A stretch of DNA of 64,000 nt from Streptomyces huiliensis (GTDB lineage Bacteria > Actinomycetota > Actinomycetes > Streptomycetales > Streptomycetaceae). Where the stretch lies: positions 1 to 64,000 of the forward strand of contig NZ_JAIQLH010000023.1 in the NCBI RefSeq assembly GCF_020037025.1. Direction: 5' to 3'. Position numbers and translations under genes: made by a program. Below the pieces are notes generated by a model. That model was given only the letters and a program-made list of their open reading frames with translations. It made no database searches and was not told the origin of the DNA. Positions 16,693 through 25,650 of this stretch are shown here, piece by piece (position 1 is the stretch's first letter; each line of letters begins with the position of its first letter).

Positions 16693-19218
16693 TCACTGTG
16701 TGTAGCGAACGGTGAGGGCTCGGCGGAGGTCGTCGAGCCGGTCGCGGAGCTGCCGCCTGAGCGCGGGGGTCGGTTCCGTGCCGCTCAGGCATTCCTCGCC
16801 GAGGCGCAGGGTGTCGGGGTCGATGTGGGGACGGGGGAATCCATGGTTGCCGGCGGCGTTGGCGAGGGCAGTGCCGCGGCGGGCGGCGAGTGCCGTCGCG
16901 TCGGAGTGGTAGCGGTCGCGGTACGGGCGGGTGAGGTCGAGCTGTTCGGCCTGCCAGAAGCCCTGGGCGGTGGCGGTCCAGAGGTAGGTGGAGAGGCCGT
17001 CGTCCTCGTAGAGGGCGTGCCAGGCCGCTTGTTTGGCGGCGGGGTCGGGGAGGGCGGCGTGGCAGCGGGCGGCGCCTTCCCGGCCGGTGGCGCTGGGGTC
17101 GGCGGCGAGTTCGGCGTCGATGGCCTCGGGGGTGACGGCGCCGAGGGCGGCGAGGCGGGTGAGGGCGCGCCAGCGGAGTTCGGGGTCGAGGGCGGGTCCG
17201 CCGGGGGCGGTGCCGGCGCGGAGCCAGTCGTGGAGGGTGCCGGGGGTGGCGGTGCTGGCGATGAGGGTGCGGACGGCGGCGAGGCGGGGGCCGGGGGCGG
17301 TGCCCTGCTCGGTGCGGCGCAGGAGGTCGTGGCAGGTGTCGCGGAGGAGGCCGAGGGCGTCGTCGCGGTCGCCCGCGGGGAGGTAGAGGTCGGCGATCTG
17401 GGTGCGGGCGAAGGTGAGGACGCCTTCGACGACGGCGTTGTCGGTCTCGTGCGGGAGGTGGTCGCGGGTGGCGCGCAGGTAGGCGGCGGGGGTGAGCAGG
17501 CCGTCGCGGACCTGGTCGCGGAGGGCGTTCCAGACGACGGCGCGGGTGAGGGGGTCGGGGAGGCCGGAGAGGGCGCGGAGGGCGGTGTCGTGGGAGGCGG
17601 GGTCGAGGCGGATCTTGGCGTAGCCGAGGTCGCCGTCGTTGAGGAGGACGAGGGCCGGGCGGGGTCCGGTGCCGGTGAGGGCGGGCGTGGCGGCGGGCGT
17701 GCCGGGGAGGTCGATCTCGGTGCGGGGGCGGGCGGTAAGGCGGCAGGGGTCGTCGGGGTCGTGGTCGTAGAGGCCGACGGCGATGCGGTGGGGGCGGGTT
17801 CCTGCGTGGTCGACGGTGAGCTGCCAGTGGCCGTCGTCGGTGGTGGTGATTCGGGGGGTGAGGGTGTCGACGCCGGTGGTGCGGAGCCACTGTGCGGCCC
17901 AGGCGTGGACGTCGCGTTCGGTGGCGCCGGCGAGGGAGTCGAGGAAGTCGGCGAGGGTGGCGTTGCCGAAGCGGTGTCGGGTGAAGTGGGCGTTGATGCC
18001 GGTGAGGAAGTCCTTCTCGCCGAGCCAGGCGACGAGTTGGCGCAGGGCGGAGGCGCCCTTGGCGTAGGAGATGCCGTCGAAGTTGAGGAGGGCGGCGGCG
18101 GTGTCGTGGACGGCGCCGGGTTCGGGGGCGACGGGGTGGGTGGTCTCGCGCTGGTCGGCGTCGTAGCCCCAGGCCTTGCGGCTGATGCCGAACTCGGTCC
18201 AGGTGCCGGTGAGATGGGTGGCGTCGGTGAGGTCCTGGTAGCCCATGTACTCGGCGAAGGACTCGTTGAGCCAGATGTCGTCCCACCACCGGAGGGTGAC
18301 GAGGTCGCCGAACCACATGTGGGCCATCTCGTGGGCGATGGTGACGGCGCGGGTCTGCCGCTCGGTGTCGGTGGCGGCGGAGCGGAAGACGTACTCGTCG
18401 CGGAGGACGACGAGTCCGGGGTTCTCCATGGCGCCGAAGTTGTATTCGGGGACGAACGCCTGGTCGTAGGAGTCGAAGGGGTAGGGCTCGTCGAAGATCT
18501 GGTGGAAGCGGTCGAAGCAGCGGCGGGTGAGGTCGAGGAGTTCGTCGGCGTCGGCGTCGAGGTGCGGGGCGAGGGACTGCCGGCAGTGCAGGGCGAAGGG
18601 GAGTCCGGCGTGTTCGGTGCGGACGGTGTGCCAGGGGCCGGCGGCGAAGGCGACGAAGTACGTGCTGAGGGGCTGACTGGCGGGCAGCTTCCAGCGGCCT
18701 TCGGCGGGCGGTCCGACGCGGGTGGCGACGGTGTTGCCGAGGACCGTCCAGGCGGGGGGCGCCGTGACGGTGGCGGCGAAGACGGCCTTGAGGTCGGGCT
18801 GGTCGAAGGCGGCGAAGACGCGCTGGACGTCGTCGAGGAAGAGCTGGGTGTAGAGGTACGTCTCGCCGTCGGCGGGGTCGGTGAAGCGGTGCATGCCCTC
18901 GCCGGTGCGGGAGTAGCGCATGTCCGCCTCGACGCGCAGTTCGTGGTCGCCGGGGGTGAGGGCGGTGAGGGGGAGCCGGTTGTCGTCGAGGGAGGCGGTG
19001 TCGAGGGGGCGGCCGTCGAGGGAGGCGCTCAGGAGGGCGGCGGGACGGACTTCGACGAAGGTGTCGCCCGCGGTGCGGGCGTGGAAGCGGATGACCGTGG
19101 TGGAGCGGAAGTGCTCCTCGCCGCGGGTGAGGTCGAGGTCGATGTCATAGCGGTGGACGTCCAGGAGCCGGGCCCTGGCCTGTGCTTCGTCGCGCGTCAG
19201 TACGGTCATGGGGGCCAT
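16693..19218 (-). CDS. pepN: Aminopeptidase N
   Basis: 841-aa M1-family zinc aminopeptidase that removes N-terminal residues from peptides in the cytoplasm. The exopeptidase motif GAMENPGLV precedes the zinc site HEMAHMWFGD (His296, Glu297, His300). The third ligand is the Glu of WLNESFAEYMG. The C-terminal ERAP1-like helical domain is complete, giving the usual actinobacterial PepN length. Start at 19218 was chosen because GAGG lies 12 nt upstream; a second ATG at 19209 would trim three residues. Likely monocistronic, with the shared terminator at 16.6 kb. Confidence 0.95.
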   Translation of the reverse strand: MAPMTVLTRDEAQARARLLDVHRYDIDLDLTRGEEHFRSTTVIRFHARTAGDTFVEVRPAALLSASLDGRPLDTASLDDNRLPLTALTPGDHELRVEADMRYSRTGEGMHRFTDPADGETYLYTQLFLDDVQRVFAAFDQPDLKAVFAATVTAPPAWTVLGNTVATRVGPPAEGRWKLPASQPLSTYFVAFAAGPWHTVRTEHAGLPFALHCRQSLAPHLDADADELLDLTRRCFDRFHQIFDEPYPFDSYDQAFVPEYNFGAMENPGLVVLRDEYVFRSAATDTERQTRAVTIAHEMAHMWFGDLVTLRWWDDIWLNESFAEYMGYQDLTDATHLTGTWTEFGISRKAWGYDADQRETTHPVAPEPGAVHDTAAALLNFDGISYAKGASALRQLVAWLGEKDFLTGINAHFTRHRFGNATLADFLDSLAGATERDVHAWAAQWLRTTGVDTLTPRITTTDDGHWQLTVDHAGTRPHRIAVGLYDHDPDDPCRLTARPRTEIDLPGTPAATPALTGTGPRPALVLLNDGDLGYAKIRLDPASHDTALRALSGLPDPLTRAVVWNALRDQVRDGLLTPAAYLRATRDHLPHETDNAVVEGVLTFARTQIADLYLPAGDRDDALGLLRDTCHDLLRRTEQGTAPGPRLAAVRTLIASTATPGTLHDWLRAGTAPGGPALDPELRWRALTRLAALGAVTPEAIDAELAADPSATGREGAARCHAALPDPAAKQAAWHALYEDDGLSTYLWTATAQGFWQAEQLDLTRPYRDRYHSDATALAARRGTALANAAGNHGFPRPHIDPDTLRLGEECLSGTEPTPALRRQLRDRLDDLRRALTVRYTQ

Positions 19219-19535
19219 GCTGTCGTAGCGCCTCGGCGGCGTGCGAGGTGGTTTGCCCGCGGTCTTCCGCCGCTCGGTGGAGGCGCGGTGGAAGGTGGCG
19301 CGCCTGGAACGGTGAAACCCGGTCGCCGGCACGGAAGGCTGGACGCATGGCGGCCGACGAGCTCGGGCGGCGAGCGGCGCGGCCCCCGGAGGGCCGGCCC
19401 GTGCCGCACCGGGCGGAGCGCACGGCAGGGCCGCTTCGTTCCGCGGCAGGCACATCCCGCCGGCCTGCCGGCGAGGACGGAAGGCCGCCCCGGCTGGGCG
19501 GGAGCCGCGGGAGGGCCGGACGGGCATGGTTCGGC
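19219..19535. other. Intergenic region without a recognisable gene
   Basis: 317 nt between the pepN 5' end and the 3' end of the membrane-protein gene. It should contain the pepN promoter. I see open frames but none with convincing codon bias plus a ribosome site, and no clear repeat. Confidence 0.5.
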
Positions 19536-20465
19536 TCAGTTTTGGTGGTCGATCTTCTTCTCCCGCATCAGCTCCGCCAACTCCGTGTCCGACAGGGGGT
19601 GCAGCGTGTCCAGGAGACGGCGTAGCCCGGGTTCGTCGAGGGTCTGGCTGGTGACGACGGCCTCCGCGCTCCGGTGGCGGCGGGTCAGGGTGACGGCGTG
19701 AGTGCCGCCGGGGAGTTCGCGGACCGTGCGCACCACACCGTGCGTGTCCACGGTGCAGGTCTCGCCCGTCCCCAGGAGCTCGGGGCAGTGGAGCGTCGGG
19801 GTGAGCGCCGGGCGCATCGTGAGGGACACGTACCCGGACCAGTCCCGGTCCTGCCGGACGGGGCCGTAGTCCACGCTGAAGTAGGCGGGGCCGACCGCGA
19901 CGCGGGACACCCGCATGCCCGGCGGCGCGGCGGCCAGGTACTGCAGCTCCGGATGCTCCCGGTACCGCGCGACCTCCGTCTCGTGCTCGCGCTCCCGGGC
20001 CTGTGCCGGGCCGACGAAGCCTCCGTAGGCCACCCCGGCCCGCAGGACGGCGAGCGCCCCCAGCCGCACCCACCGGTTCGGCACGAAGAACGCGGCGGCC
20101 ACGGCGTACGGCACCCCCGTCAGCGCGATCCGGGTGCCGGCGCTCCCCAGGTCGACGTGCCCGCCGTAGGCGGCCAGACCGGCCAGGACGCCGAGCGTAC
20201 CGAGGACGAAGACCAGTACCGCCCAGCCAAGTCGTCGCGGCACGGAGCCGCACAGCGGCACCACGGTCCGCACCGGTGTGCCCGCCATGGCCAGGAGGCC
20301 CACCATGAGCACCGCGCCCAGCGCGAAGACCGGCACCGCCGCACCGACCCCAACACTCCAGGCCGTTGCCACCAGCCCGAAGCCGAGCGTCGGCAGCACG
20401 GCCGCCGCCGTCGCCCAGACCAGGAGGAGGTGCAGGGCGGTCAGCGCCCCTCTGTCGCTTCTCAT
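19536..20465 (-). CDS. Hypothetical multi-spanning membrane protein
   Basis: 309 aa, not assigned to a family. The first ~155 residues hold about five hydrophobic spans (for example ALGAVLMVGLLAMAG, WAVLVFVLGTLGVLAGLAAY, and a run near ALTGVPYAVAAAFFV). They are followed by a soluble C-terminal domain with a short linker rich in Glu and Arg. The soluble part contains VGPAYFSVDYGPVR, a pair of cysteines (CPELLGTGETC) that could form a disulfide outside the membrane, and a leucine/arginine-rich end. It lies 83 nt downstream of chorismate mutase on the same strand and might be cotranscribed. Start at 20465 fits the first membrane span. Confidence 0.72.
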   Translation of the reverse strand: MRSDRGALTALHLLLVWATAAAVLPTLGFGLVATAWSVGVGAAVPVFALGAVLMVGLLAMAGTPVRTVVPLCGSVPRRLGWAVLVFVLGTLGVLAGLAAYGGHVDLGSAGTRIALTGVPYAVAAAFFVPNRWVRLGALAVLRAGVAYGGFVGPAQAREREHETEVARYREHPELQYLAAAPPGMRVSRVAVGPAYFSVDYGPVRQDRDWSGYVSLTMRPALTPTLHCPELLGTGETCTVDTHGVVRTVRELPGGTHAVTLTRRHRSAEAVVTSQTLDEPGLRRLLDTLHPLSDTELAELMREKKIDHQN

Positions 20466-20548
20466 ACCGCGGAGCCTGTCAGCCGGCGGCTCCGGCACAC
20501 ATGAGTACGCGTACTCAGCGCGGGGCCCCGGCGCGTCCGCGAGCGCGC

Positions 20549-20947
20549 CTACGTGCGGGCGATGGTCTCGTGGTGCCGGATGACCTCGGCGATGATGAAG
20601 TTGAGGAACTTCTCCGCGAACGCCGGGTCGAGCTTGGCGTTCTCGGCGAGGTCGCGGAGGCGGGCGATCTGCCGCGCCTCGCGGGCCGGGTCGGCGGGCG
20701 GCATCTTGTGCGCGGCCTTGAGGTGGCCGACCTGCTGGGTGCACTTGAAGCGCTCGGCGAGCATGTGGATCACCGCGGCGTCGATGTTGTCGATGCTGTC
20801 CCGCAGCCGGGAGAGCTCGGCCCGTACGGCGTCGTCGGGCGCGCCCGCTCCGGCCGCGGCGGCGGTGGCGGCCGGGCCCGCATCGCCGGACGGGACGGGG
20901 CCGGTGCGGTCGGCGCCGGGGCGGTCGGAATTGGTGCTGTCGTTCAT
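20549..20947 (-). CDS. Chorismate mutase, AroQ type
   Basis: 132-aa all-helical chorismate mutase (AroQ fold), turning chorismate into prephenate for phenylalanine and tyrosine. Segments RAELSRLRDSIDNIDAAVIH, AERFKCTQQVGHLKA and DPAREARQIARLRDLAENAK supply the conserved Arg and Lys contacts. An N-terminal Ala/Gly-rich stretch of about 40 residues is likely disordered. No signal peptide, so cytoplasmic. It sits far from trp but on the same chorismate branch point as trpE at 59.5-61.1 kb. Confidence 0.92.
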   Translation of the reverse strand: MNDSTNSDRPGADRTGPVPSGDAGPAATAAAAGAGAPDDAVRAELSRLRDSIDNIDAAVIHMLAERFKCTQQVGHLKAAHKMPPADPAREARQIARLRDLAENAKLDPAFAEKFLNFIIAEVIRHHETIART

Positions 20948-21252
20948 ATCGCCCGACCTTATGCGGAACGGGCGGGCCGTGCCGAGTCGATGATCCGACC
21001 GGTGCCGGTACCGGGCCCCGGAAAGGCGGGCGGGCGGTGGCCGGATACGGCGGGCGGAAGGGGTGGGGGCAGGTGGAGGGCGGGTGGCGGCCGGTGGACG
21101 GCGGAGGGCGGCCGGCGTCGCGGCCCTTGCTCCGGCGGTTCGGCGGTACGCCCCCGGCGCGCCCCTCGCCCCGGTGACGGCGGCCCCCGAGGTGGGTCAG
21201 GATGGGCCCGGCTCGGCCCGCTCGGGCGGGCCGACGGGGCTGGGGGGCTGCT
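20948..21252. other. Divergent intergenic region
   Basis: 305 nt between chorismate mutase (minus) and the GH35 gene (plus). Very G-rich on the plus strand; it should hold both promoters. No palindrome or small gene was convincing. Confidence 0.45.
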
Positions 21253-23007
21253 GTGCCGGACTTCACCGTGGCGGAGGACGGGTTCCGGATCGACGGGCGC
21301 CGGGTGCGGCTGCTGTCGGGGGCCCTGCACTACTTCCGGGTGCACGAGGGGCACTGGCCGCACCGGCTGGCGATGCTGCGGGCGATGGGGCTCAACTGCG
21401 TGGAGACGTACGTCCCGTGGAACCGGCACGAGCCCGTCGAGGGCCGGCTCCACGACGTGGGCGAGCTGGGCCGGTTCCTGGACGCGGCCGGCGCGGCAGG
21501 CCTGTACGCGATCGTCCGACCGGGGCCGTACATCTGTGCCGAGTGGGAGAACGGGGGGTTGCCGCACTGGCTCACGGGGCGGCTGGGGCGCCGGGTGCGG
21601 ACGAGCGATCCCGGGTTCCTGCGCGCGGTGGACGGCTGGCTGGCGGCGGTGGGCGCCGAGGTCGCCGGGCGGCAGTTCGGCCGGGGCGGCCCGGTGGTGC
21701 TGGTGCAGGTGGAGAACGAGTACGGCTCGTACGGCAGCGACCAGGCCTACCTGGAGCATCTCGTGGGGCGGCTGCGGGCGTCGGGGGTGGTGGTGCCGCT
21801 GGTGACGTCGGACGGGCCGGAGGACCACATGCTGACGGGCGGCACGGTGCCCGGCGCCACGGCGACGGTGAACTTCGGTTCCGGGGCGCGGGAGGCGTTC
21901 CGGGTGCTGCGCCGACACCGGCCGGCCGGGCCGTTGATGTGCATGGAGTTCTGGTGCGGCTGGTTCGCCCACTGGGGTGGCGCACCGACCGTCCGGGGCG
22001 CCGGGGAGGCGGCGGGGGCGCTGCGGGAGGTCCTGGAGTGCGGGGCGTCCGTGAACGTCTACATGGCGCACGGCGGGACGAACTTCGGCGGCTGGGCGGG
22101 GGCGAACCGGGCCGGCGACGAGCACCGGGGCGCGCTGCGCCCGACGGTGACGTCCTACGACTACGACGCGCCCGTCGACGAGTACGGCCGGCCGACGGCC
22201 AAGTTCCACGCCTTCCGCGAGGTGCTGGCCGCCTACGGGGACGGCCCGCCGCCGGATCCGCCGCCCGCTCCCCCGGCGCTGCGGGAGCCGGTGCGGGCGG
22301 AGCTCACGCGGTGGGCGCCGCCCGCCGAGGTGATGGACGCGCTCGGCGGGGCCGCGCGGGAGGCGGCGCTGCCGCCGTCGTTCGAGGAGCTGGGGGTGGA
22401 CCGGGGCGTCGTCCGCTACCGGTTCACGGTCCCGGGGCCGCGCCGGGCGCTCCCGCTGCGCGTGGCCGGGCTGCGGGACCTGGCCGTCGTGTCGGTGGAC
22501 GGCGTCCGCGCGACCGTGCTCCGCGACGAGGACGGGCTGGTCGGGGACGTGCCGGGGCCGGCGTCGGTCGAGGTGTGGGTGGAGTCGCTGGGGAGGGTCA
22601 ACTACGGTCCGCGGCTGGGCGAGCGGAAGGGGCTGACGGGTGGGCTGCTGCACGGGGGGCAGTACGTCCACGGGGTACGGGCGCGGGGGCTCCGGCTCGC
22701 GGCGCTGGAGGAGGAGGGCGCGCTCGCGGTGGTGCGGTGGCGGCCGGCCGGCGGGGAGGAGCCGGGGCTCTACCGGGGGGCCTTCCAGTTGCCGGCGGGC
22801 GGTGACGCGGTGCTCCGACTGCCGGGATGGGAACGGGGGTTCGTCTGGGTGAACGGTTTCTGCCTGGGCCGCTACTGGTCCGCCGGGCCGCAGCGCACGC
22901 TCTACGTACCGGGGCCCGTGCTGCGTGCGGGGCGGAACGAGCTGCTGGTGCTAGAGATGGAGCGGGCGGGGACGATGCGGCCGCGGCTGGAACCGGTTCC
23001 GGCGTAG
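21253..23007 (+). CDS. Glycoside hydrolase family 35 beta-galactosidase
   Basis: 584-aa GH35 enzyme that cleaves terminal beta-galactosides with retention. The start region FRIDGRRVRLLSGALHYFRV, the YVPWNRHEPVEG loop, VRPGPYICAEWENGG, the acid/base segment QVENEYGSYG (residues 152-161), and the nucleophile Glu232 in CMEFWCGW are all GH35 hallmarks. A C-terminal beta-sandwich with WVNGFCLGRYW is typical. No signal peptide, so probably cytoplasmic and acting on imported oligosaccharides. The GTG at 21253 is chosen because the conserved domain starts right after it and a GGGGGG run lies upstream. Confidence 0.93.
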   Translation: MPDFTVAEDGFRIDGRRVRLLSGALHYFRVHEGHWPHRLAMLRAMGLNCVETYVPWNRHEPVEGRLHDVGELGRFLDAAGAAGLYAIVRPGPYICAEWENGGLPHWLTGRLGRRVRTSDPGFLRAVDGWLAAVGAEVAGRQFGRGGPVVLVQVENEYGSYGSDQAYLEHLVGRLRASGVVVPLVTSDGPEDHMLTGGTVPGATATVNFGSGAREAFRVLRRHRPAGPLMCMEFWCGWFAHWGGAPTVRGAGEAAGALREVLECGASVNVYMAHGGTNFGGWAGANRAGDEHRGALRPTVTSYDYDAPVDEYGRPTAKFHAFREVLAAYGDGPPPDPPPAPPALREPVRAELTRWAPPAEVMDALGGAAREAALPPSFEELGVDRGVVRYRFTVPGPRRALPLRVAGLRDLAVVSVDGVRATVLRDEDGLVGDVPGPASVEVWVESLGRVNYGPRLGERKGLTGGLLHGGQYVHGVRARGLRLAALEEEGALAVVRWRPAGGEEPGLYRGAFQLPAGGDAVLRLPGWERGFVWVNGFCLGRYWSAGPQRTLYVPGPVLRAGRNELLVLEMERAGTMRPRLEPVPA

Positions 23008-23322
23008 GGGGCGGCCGGAGCGCCGGGCGGGTCGGCCGGACGTTTGGCGGGCACGAGGTGGGGCATCCGATCGGTCCGCCGGCATTTCGGGCCGACGGCC
23101 CCCCGTCCCGCTGATCACCGGCCGATGACGGTGACCAGCGGGACAGGCCCTGTGGAGGTGTTGTTCCCAGATCGTGGGACGTGAAGCCGTCCGGACCGGA
23201 CCAACTGGTCCGGATGTTCGCCTCAGCCTCCCCACCAGATAACAGACGTCATTCGTATCCCTGGGCGCACGGTTTGTTCTCACCTGGTGGACAACGCGCC
23301 GCGGGTGAAGGAGCATCGCAAC
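23008..23322. other. Intergenic region with two inverted repeats
   Basis: 315 nt between the GH35 and VOC genes. It contains TCCCA-N5-TGGGA (23165-23179) and the palindrome CCGGACCA-AC-TGGTCCGG (23196-23213). No gene is visible. The region likely holds the VOC promoter and a regulator site. Confidence 0.5.
23196..23213. promoter_or_regulatory. 18-bp palindrome, candidate operator
   Basis: CCGGACCA and TGGTCCGG, separated by AC, form perfect 8-bp arms 110 bp upstream of the VOC start. Shape suits a dimeric TetR or MarR type repressor; no such regulator is adjacent. Confidence 0.4.
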
Positions 23323-23697
23323 ATGATCGCGAAACTGGACTGCACCGTCATCGACTGTCCGGACCCCACGGCCCTCGCGGCCTTCTACGGGGCGATCCTG
23401 GACTGGAAGGTCGACGCGAGCGACCCGGCCTGGGTATGGCTGAACGACCCCGAGAGCAGCACCCGGATCGCCTTCCAGAAGGTGGAGGACCACCGTCCGC
23501 CGCGCTGGCCCGATCCGGAGCACCCGCAGCAGTTCCACCTCGACTTCTCGGTCGGCGAGCGGGACGACCTGGAGCGCGCGCAGCGGGAGGTGACCGATCT
23601 GGGCGCCCGGTTCCTGCACGACAGCGGCGGGACGACGTCCGGGTTCCGGGTCTTCGCGGACCCGGCGGGGCACCCGTTCTGCCTCTGCTACGGGTGA
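23323..23697 (+). CDS. VOC-superfamily (glyoxalase/bleomycin-resistance type) protein
   Basis: 124-aa protein of the vicinal-oxygen-chelate fold, subgroup with MIAKLDCTVIDCPDPTALAA at the start and FRVFADPAGHPFCLC at the end. The two beta-alpha-beta-beta-beta modules are readable, with metal-ligand-like residues at QFHLDFSV and in DPAGHPF. This subgroup is abundant in Streptomyces and mostly of unknown substrate. ATG is preceded by GAAGGAG with 9-nt spacing. Convergent with the LysR gene, 45 nt away. Confidence 0.87.
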   Translation: MIAKLDCTVIDCPDPTALAAFYGAILDWKVDASDPAWVWLNDPESSTRIAFQKVEDHRPPRWPDPEHPQQFHLDFSVGERDDLERAQREVTDLGARFLHDSGGTTSGFRVFADPAGHPFCLCYG

Positions 23698-23742
23698 TCC
23701 GCCTCCGCTACGCCCCCCCCCACGGGCAGCCCCCGCGGCCTC

Positions 23743-24777
23743 TCACGTCCGGCCTGGTCCATACCCCGGGCCCGAACCCGAACCCGGGCCCGAACCCGCC
23801 TCCCGGTCCGCCGCCGGCGCCTCCCGGTCCGCCGCCGGCACCGCCCGATCCGACTCCGCCCGATCCGGCTCCGGCAGCCACCCGGCGGCGGGTTCCGCCG
23901 GGCGGGGCAGGGCCCGCAGCAGGGCGCCCAACTGGGGGTCCCGGTTGGAGCGGTGCCAGACCACGGACCACAGGTGCAGGGGCACGGGATCCACGATCGG
24001 CAGCCGGCGCAGCCGCCCGTCGTACGGCAGGTCCATCCCCGCCTCCCCCACCGTCACCGCGCGCCCCTCGCGCAGCATGTGCTCGCCGTAGTCCCGGGCA
24101 CCCACCGCCGGCGCGGTGAAGCGCAGCGGGATGCCGAACTCCGCGCAGAACCGCGTCAGATAGCCCCGCCACTCCTCCGCCCCGCCGGGATCGGGCATGG
24201 CGATCCCGCCCTCCCGCAGGTCGGCGGGGCGGACGGCCGTCCGTTCGGCGAGGGGGTGCCCGGCGAACACGTAGGCGTGCAGGGGTTCGAGGTGGACGGG
24301 CCGGTGGAGGAGGTCGGCCGGCCAGGGCCGGCCGAGGTCGTGGACGCGGCCCAGCGCGGCGTCGAGCTCCCGGCCCAGCAGGGCCGGGAGGGCGAGCGGC
24401 AGCCCCTGCCGCATGCTCGGTTCGACCCGGACCCCGGGCGTCCGGGCGACCGTCTCCCGCACCACCCGTACCGGCGTGAAGCGCTCGGCGAAGACCTCGA
24501 CGCGCAGCGCCCGTACCGTCCCGCGAACGGCGTGGACGGCCGCGTCGAAGGCGGCGAGGGCGTCCACGGCGAGCGGCAGCAACCGCCGCCCGGCAGCGGT
24601 GAGTTCGACGCTGCGGGTGGTGCGTTCGAAGAGCGGCGCGCCGAGGGCGTCCTCCAGTCGGCGCACGCGCTTGGACAGCGCCTGCTGGGTGAGGAAGAGG
24701 CGGGCGGCGGCCCGGCCGAAGTGCAGTTCCTCGGCGACGGCGACGAAAGCGCGCATGCCCGGGAGATCGGGTTCCAT
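23743..24777 (-). CDS. LysR-family transcriptional regulator
   Basis: 344-aa LysR regulator. The N-terminal winged helix reads [20 protein letters not shown] then [19 protein letters not shown], the standard HTH, followed by [20 protein letters not shown] type-2 periplasmic-binding-like effector domain follows (residues ~90-290). The last 45 residues are an unusual Pro/Ala/Gly tail with repeated [19 protein letters not shown] units. Divergent from clpP with 90 bp between the starts, and the gap contains a perfect GACAACC-GGA-GGTTGTC palindrome, so it probably regulates itself and the ClpP gene. Confidence 0.92.
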   Translation of the reverse strand: MEPDLPGMRAFVAVAEELHFGRAAARLFLTQQALSKRVRRLEDALGAPLFERTTRSVELTAAGRRLLPLAVDALAAFDAAVHAVRGTVRALRVEVFAERFTPVRVVRETVARTPGVRVEPSMRQGLPLALPALLGRELDAALGRVHDLGRPWPADLLHRPVHLEPLHAYVFAGHPLAERTAVRPADLREGGIAMPDPGGAEEWRGYLTRFCAEFGIPLRFTAPAVGARDYGEHMLREGRAVTVGEAGMDLPYDGRLRRLPIVDPVPLHLWSVVWHRSNRDPQLGALLRALPRPAEPAAGWLPEPDRAESDRAVPAADREAPAADREAGSGPGSGSGPGYGPGRT

Positions 24778-24794
24778 GAGGCTCAGCCTCAACC

Positions 24795-24811
24795 GACAAC
24801 CGGAGGTTGTC
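24795..24811. promoter_or_regulatory. Palindrome between divergent lysR and clpP, candidate operator
   Basis: GACAACC-GGA-GGTTGTC, perfect 7-bp arms, 18 bp upstream of the LysR start and 57 bp upstream of the ClpP start. LysR regulators typically bind such dyads in the divergent promoter gap; a related TTGTTGGACA follows about 20 bp further on. Confidence 0.5.
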
Positions 24812-24867
24812 AAAGGACCCGCAGAAGTTGTTGGACACCACCCCTGAGCTGCGGTTTTCCTGACGTC

Positions 24868-25524
24868 ATGAGCGCATACCCGCTGTCCGCCGTTCCGGCC
24901 ACCCTCCTCACCTCGTCCTCCCCCGCCCTGGCCGCCCCGGCCGCCCCTGCCGCCCCCGCCGCCGAGCCCGTCTTCCAGCGGCTGCTGCGCAACCGGATCA
25001 TCGTGCTCGGGCAGCAGGTCGACGACGAGATCGCGAACCGGATCTGCGCCGAGATGCTGCTCCTGTCCGCCGAGGACCGGCACCGCGACATCCACCTCTA
25101 CATCAACTCGCCGGGCGGCTCGATCACGGCCGGGCTGGCCATCTACGACGTCATGCAGTTCATCCCGAACGACGTCGCCACCCTGTCCCTGGGCTTCACC
25201 GCGTCCATGGGCCAGTTCCTGCTCTGCGCGGGGGCGCCCGGGAAGCGGTACGCGCTGCCGCACGCGAGCATCCTCATGCACCAGCCGTCGGCCGGGCTCG
25301 CGGGTTCCGCGTCGGACATCCGGATCCAGATCGAGCAGATGCGGGCGGTCAAGCGGCTGGTGCAGGAACGGATCTCCCACCACACGGGCCGGCCGGTGAG
25401 GCAGATCGAGGCGGACTCCGACCGGGACCGCTACTTCACGGCCCAGGAGGCCCTGGAGTACGGCTTCGTCGACCGCGTGATCGCCTCGGCGGACGAGCTC
25501 ACGGGATTCCGCCACGCGGCGTAG
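24868..25524 (+). CDS. ClpP-family serine protease paralogue
   Basis: 218-aa ClpP protease subunit. The catalytic Ser113 lies in TASMGQFLL, His138 in SILMHQP, and the acidic residue is probably Asp187 in [31 protein letters not shown] is the classical oxyanion-strand region. The first ~33 residues are Ala/Pro-rich and may be a propeptide. Streptomyces have several clpP genes in pairs; this one stands alone with no second clpP and no ClpX or ClpC beside it. The variation from the usual AASMG to TASMG is conservative. The TAG stop lies inside the first unit of a 24-bp tandem repeat. Confidence 0.92.
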   Translation: MSAYPLSAVPATLLTSSSPALAAPAAPAAPAAEPVFQRLLRNRIIVLGQQVDDEIANRICAEMLLLSAEDRHRDIHLYINSPGGSITAGLAIYDVMQFIPNDVATLSLGFTASMGQFLLCAGAPGKRYALPHASILMHQPSAGLAGSASDIRIQIEQMRAVKRLVQERISHHTGRPVRQIEADSDRDRYFTAQEALEYGFVDRVIASADELTGFRHAA

Positions 25525-25616
25525 CGGAGTGGCCGGGTGGCCGCGTAGCCGAGTGGCCGGGTGGCCGCGTAGCCGAGTGGCCGGGTGGCCGCGTAGCCGA
25601 GTGGCCGCGTGGCCGC
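25521..25616. repeat. Four tandem 24-bp units after clpP
   Basis: Units begin at 25521, 25545, 25569 and 25593 with GTAGCCGAGTGGCC and end with GCC GC; units 2 and 3 are identical, unit 1 has one change and unit 4 one change. The array starts at the clpP stop codon and ends 35 nt before the histidine-kinase stop. Read on the minus strand it would encode repeats of Gly-Tyr-Ala-Ala-Thr-Arg-Pro-Leu, but no real gene is evident there. Confidence 0.92.
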
Positions 25617-25650
25617 GTGGCCCATCACGACGTCCCCGCGAACCGCCCCC

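Noticed and set aside
16645..19701. A 1018-codon plus-strand open frame opposite pepN
   Set aside because: Gly/Val/Glu-rich shadow of pepN with no ribosome site or family motif.
25431..25628. Small minus-strand gene encoding Gly-Tyr-Ala-Ala-Thr-Arg-Pro-Leu repeats
   Set aside because: It is simply the 24-bp minisatellite read in one frame; no start site context and it overlaps clpP.
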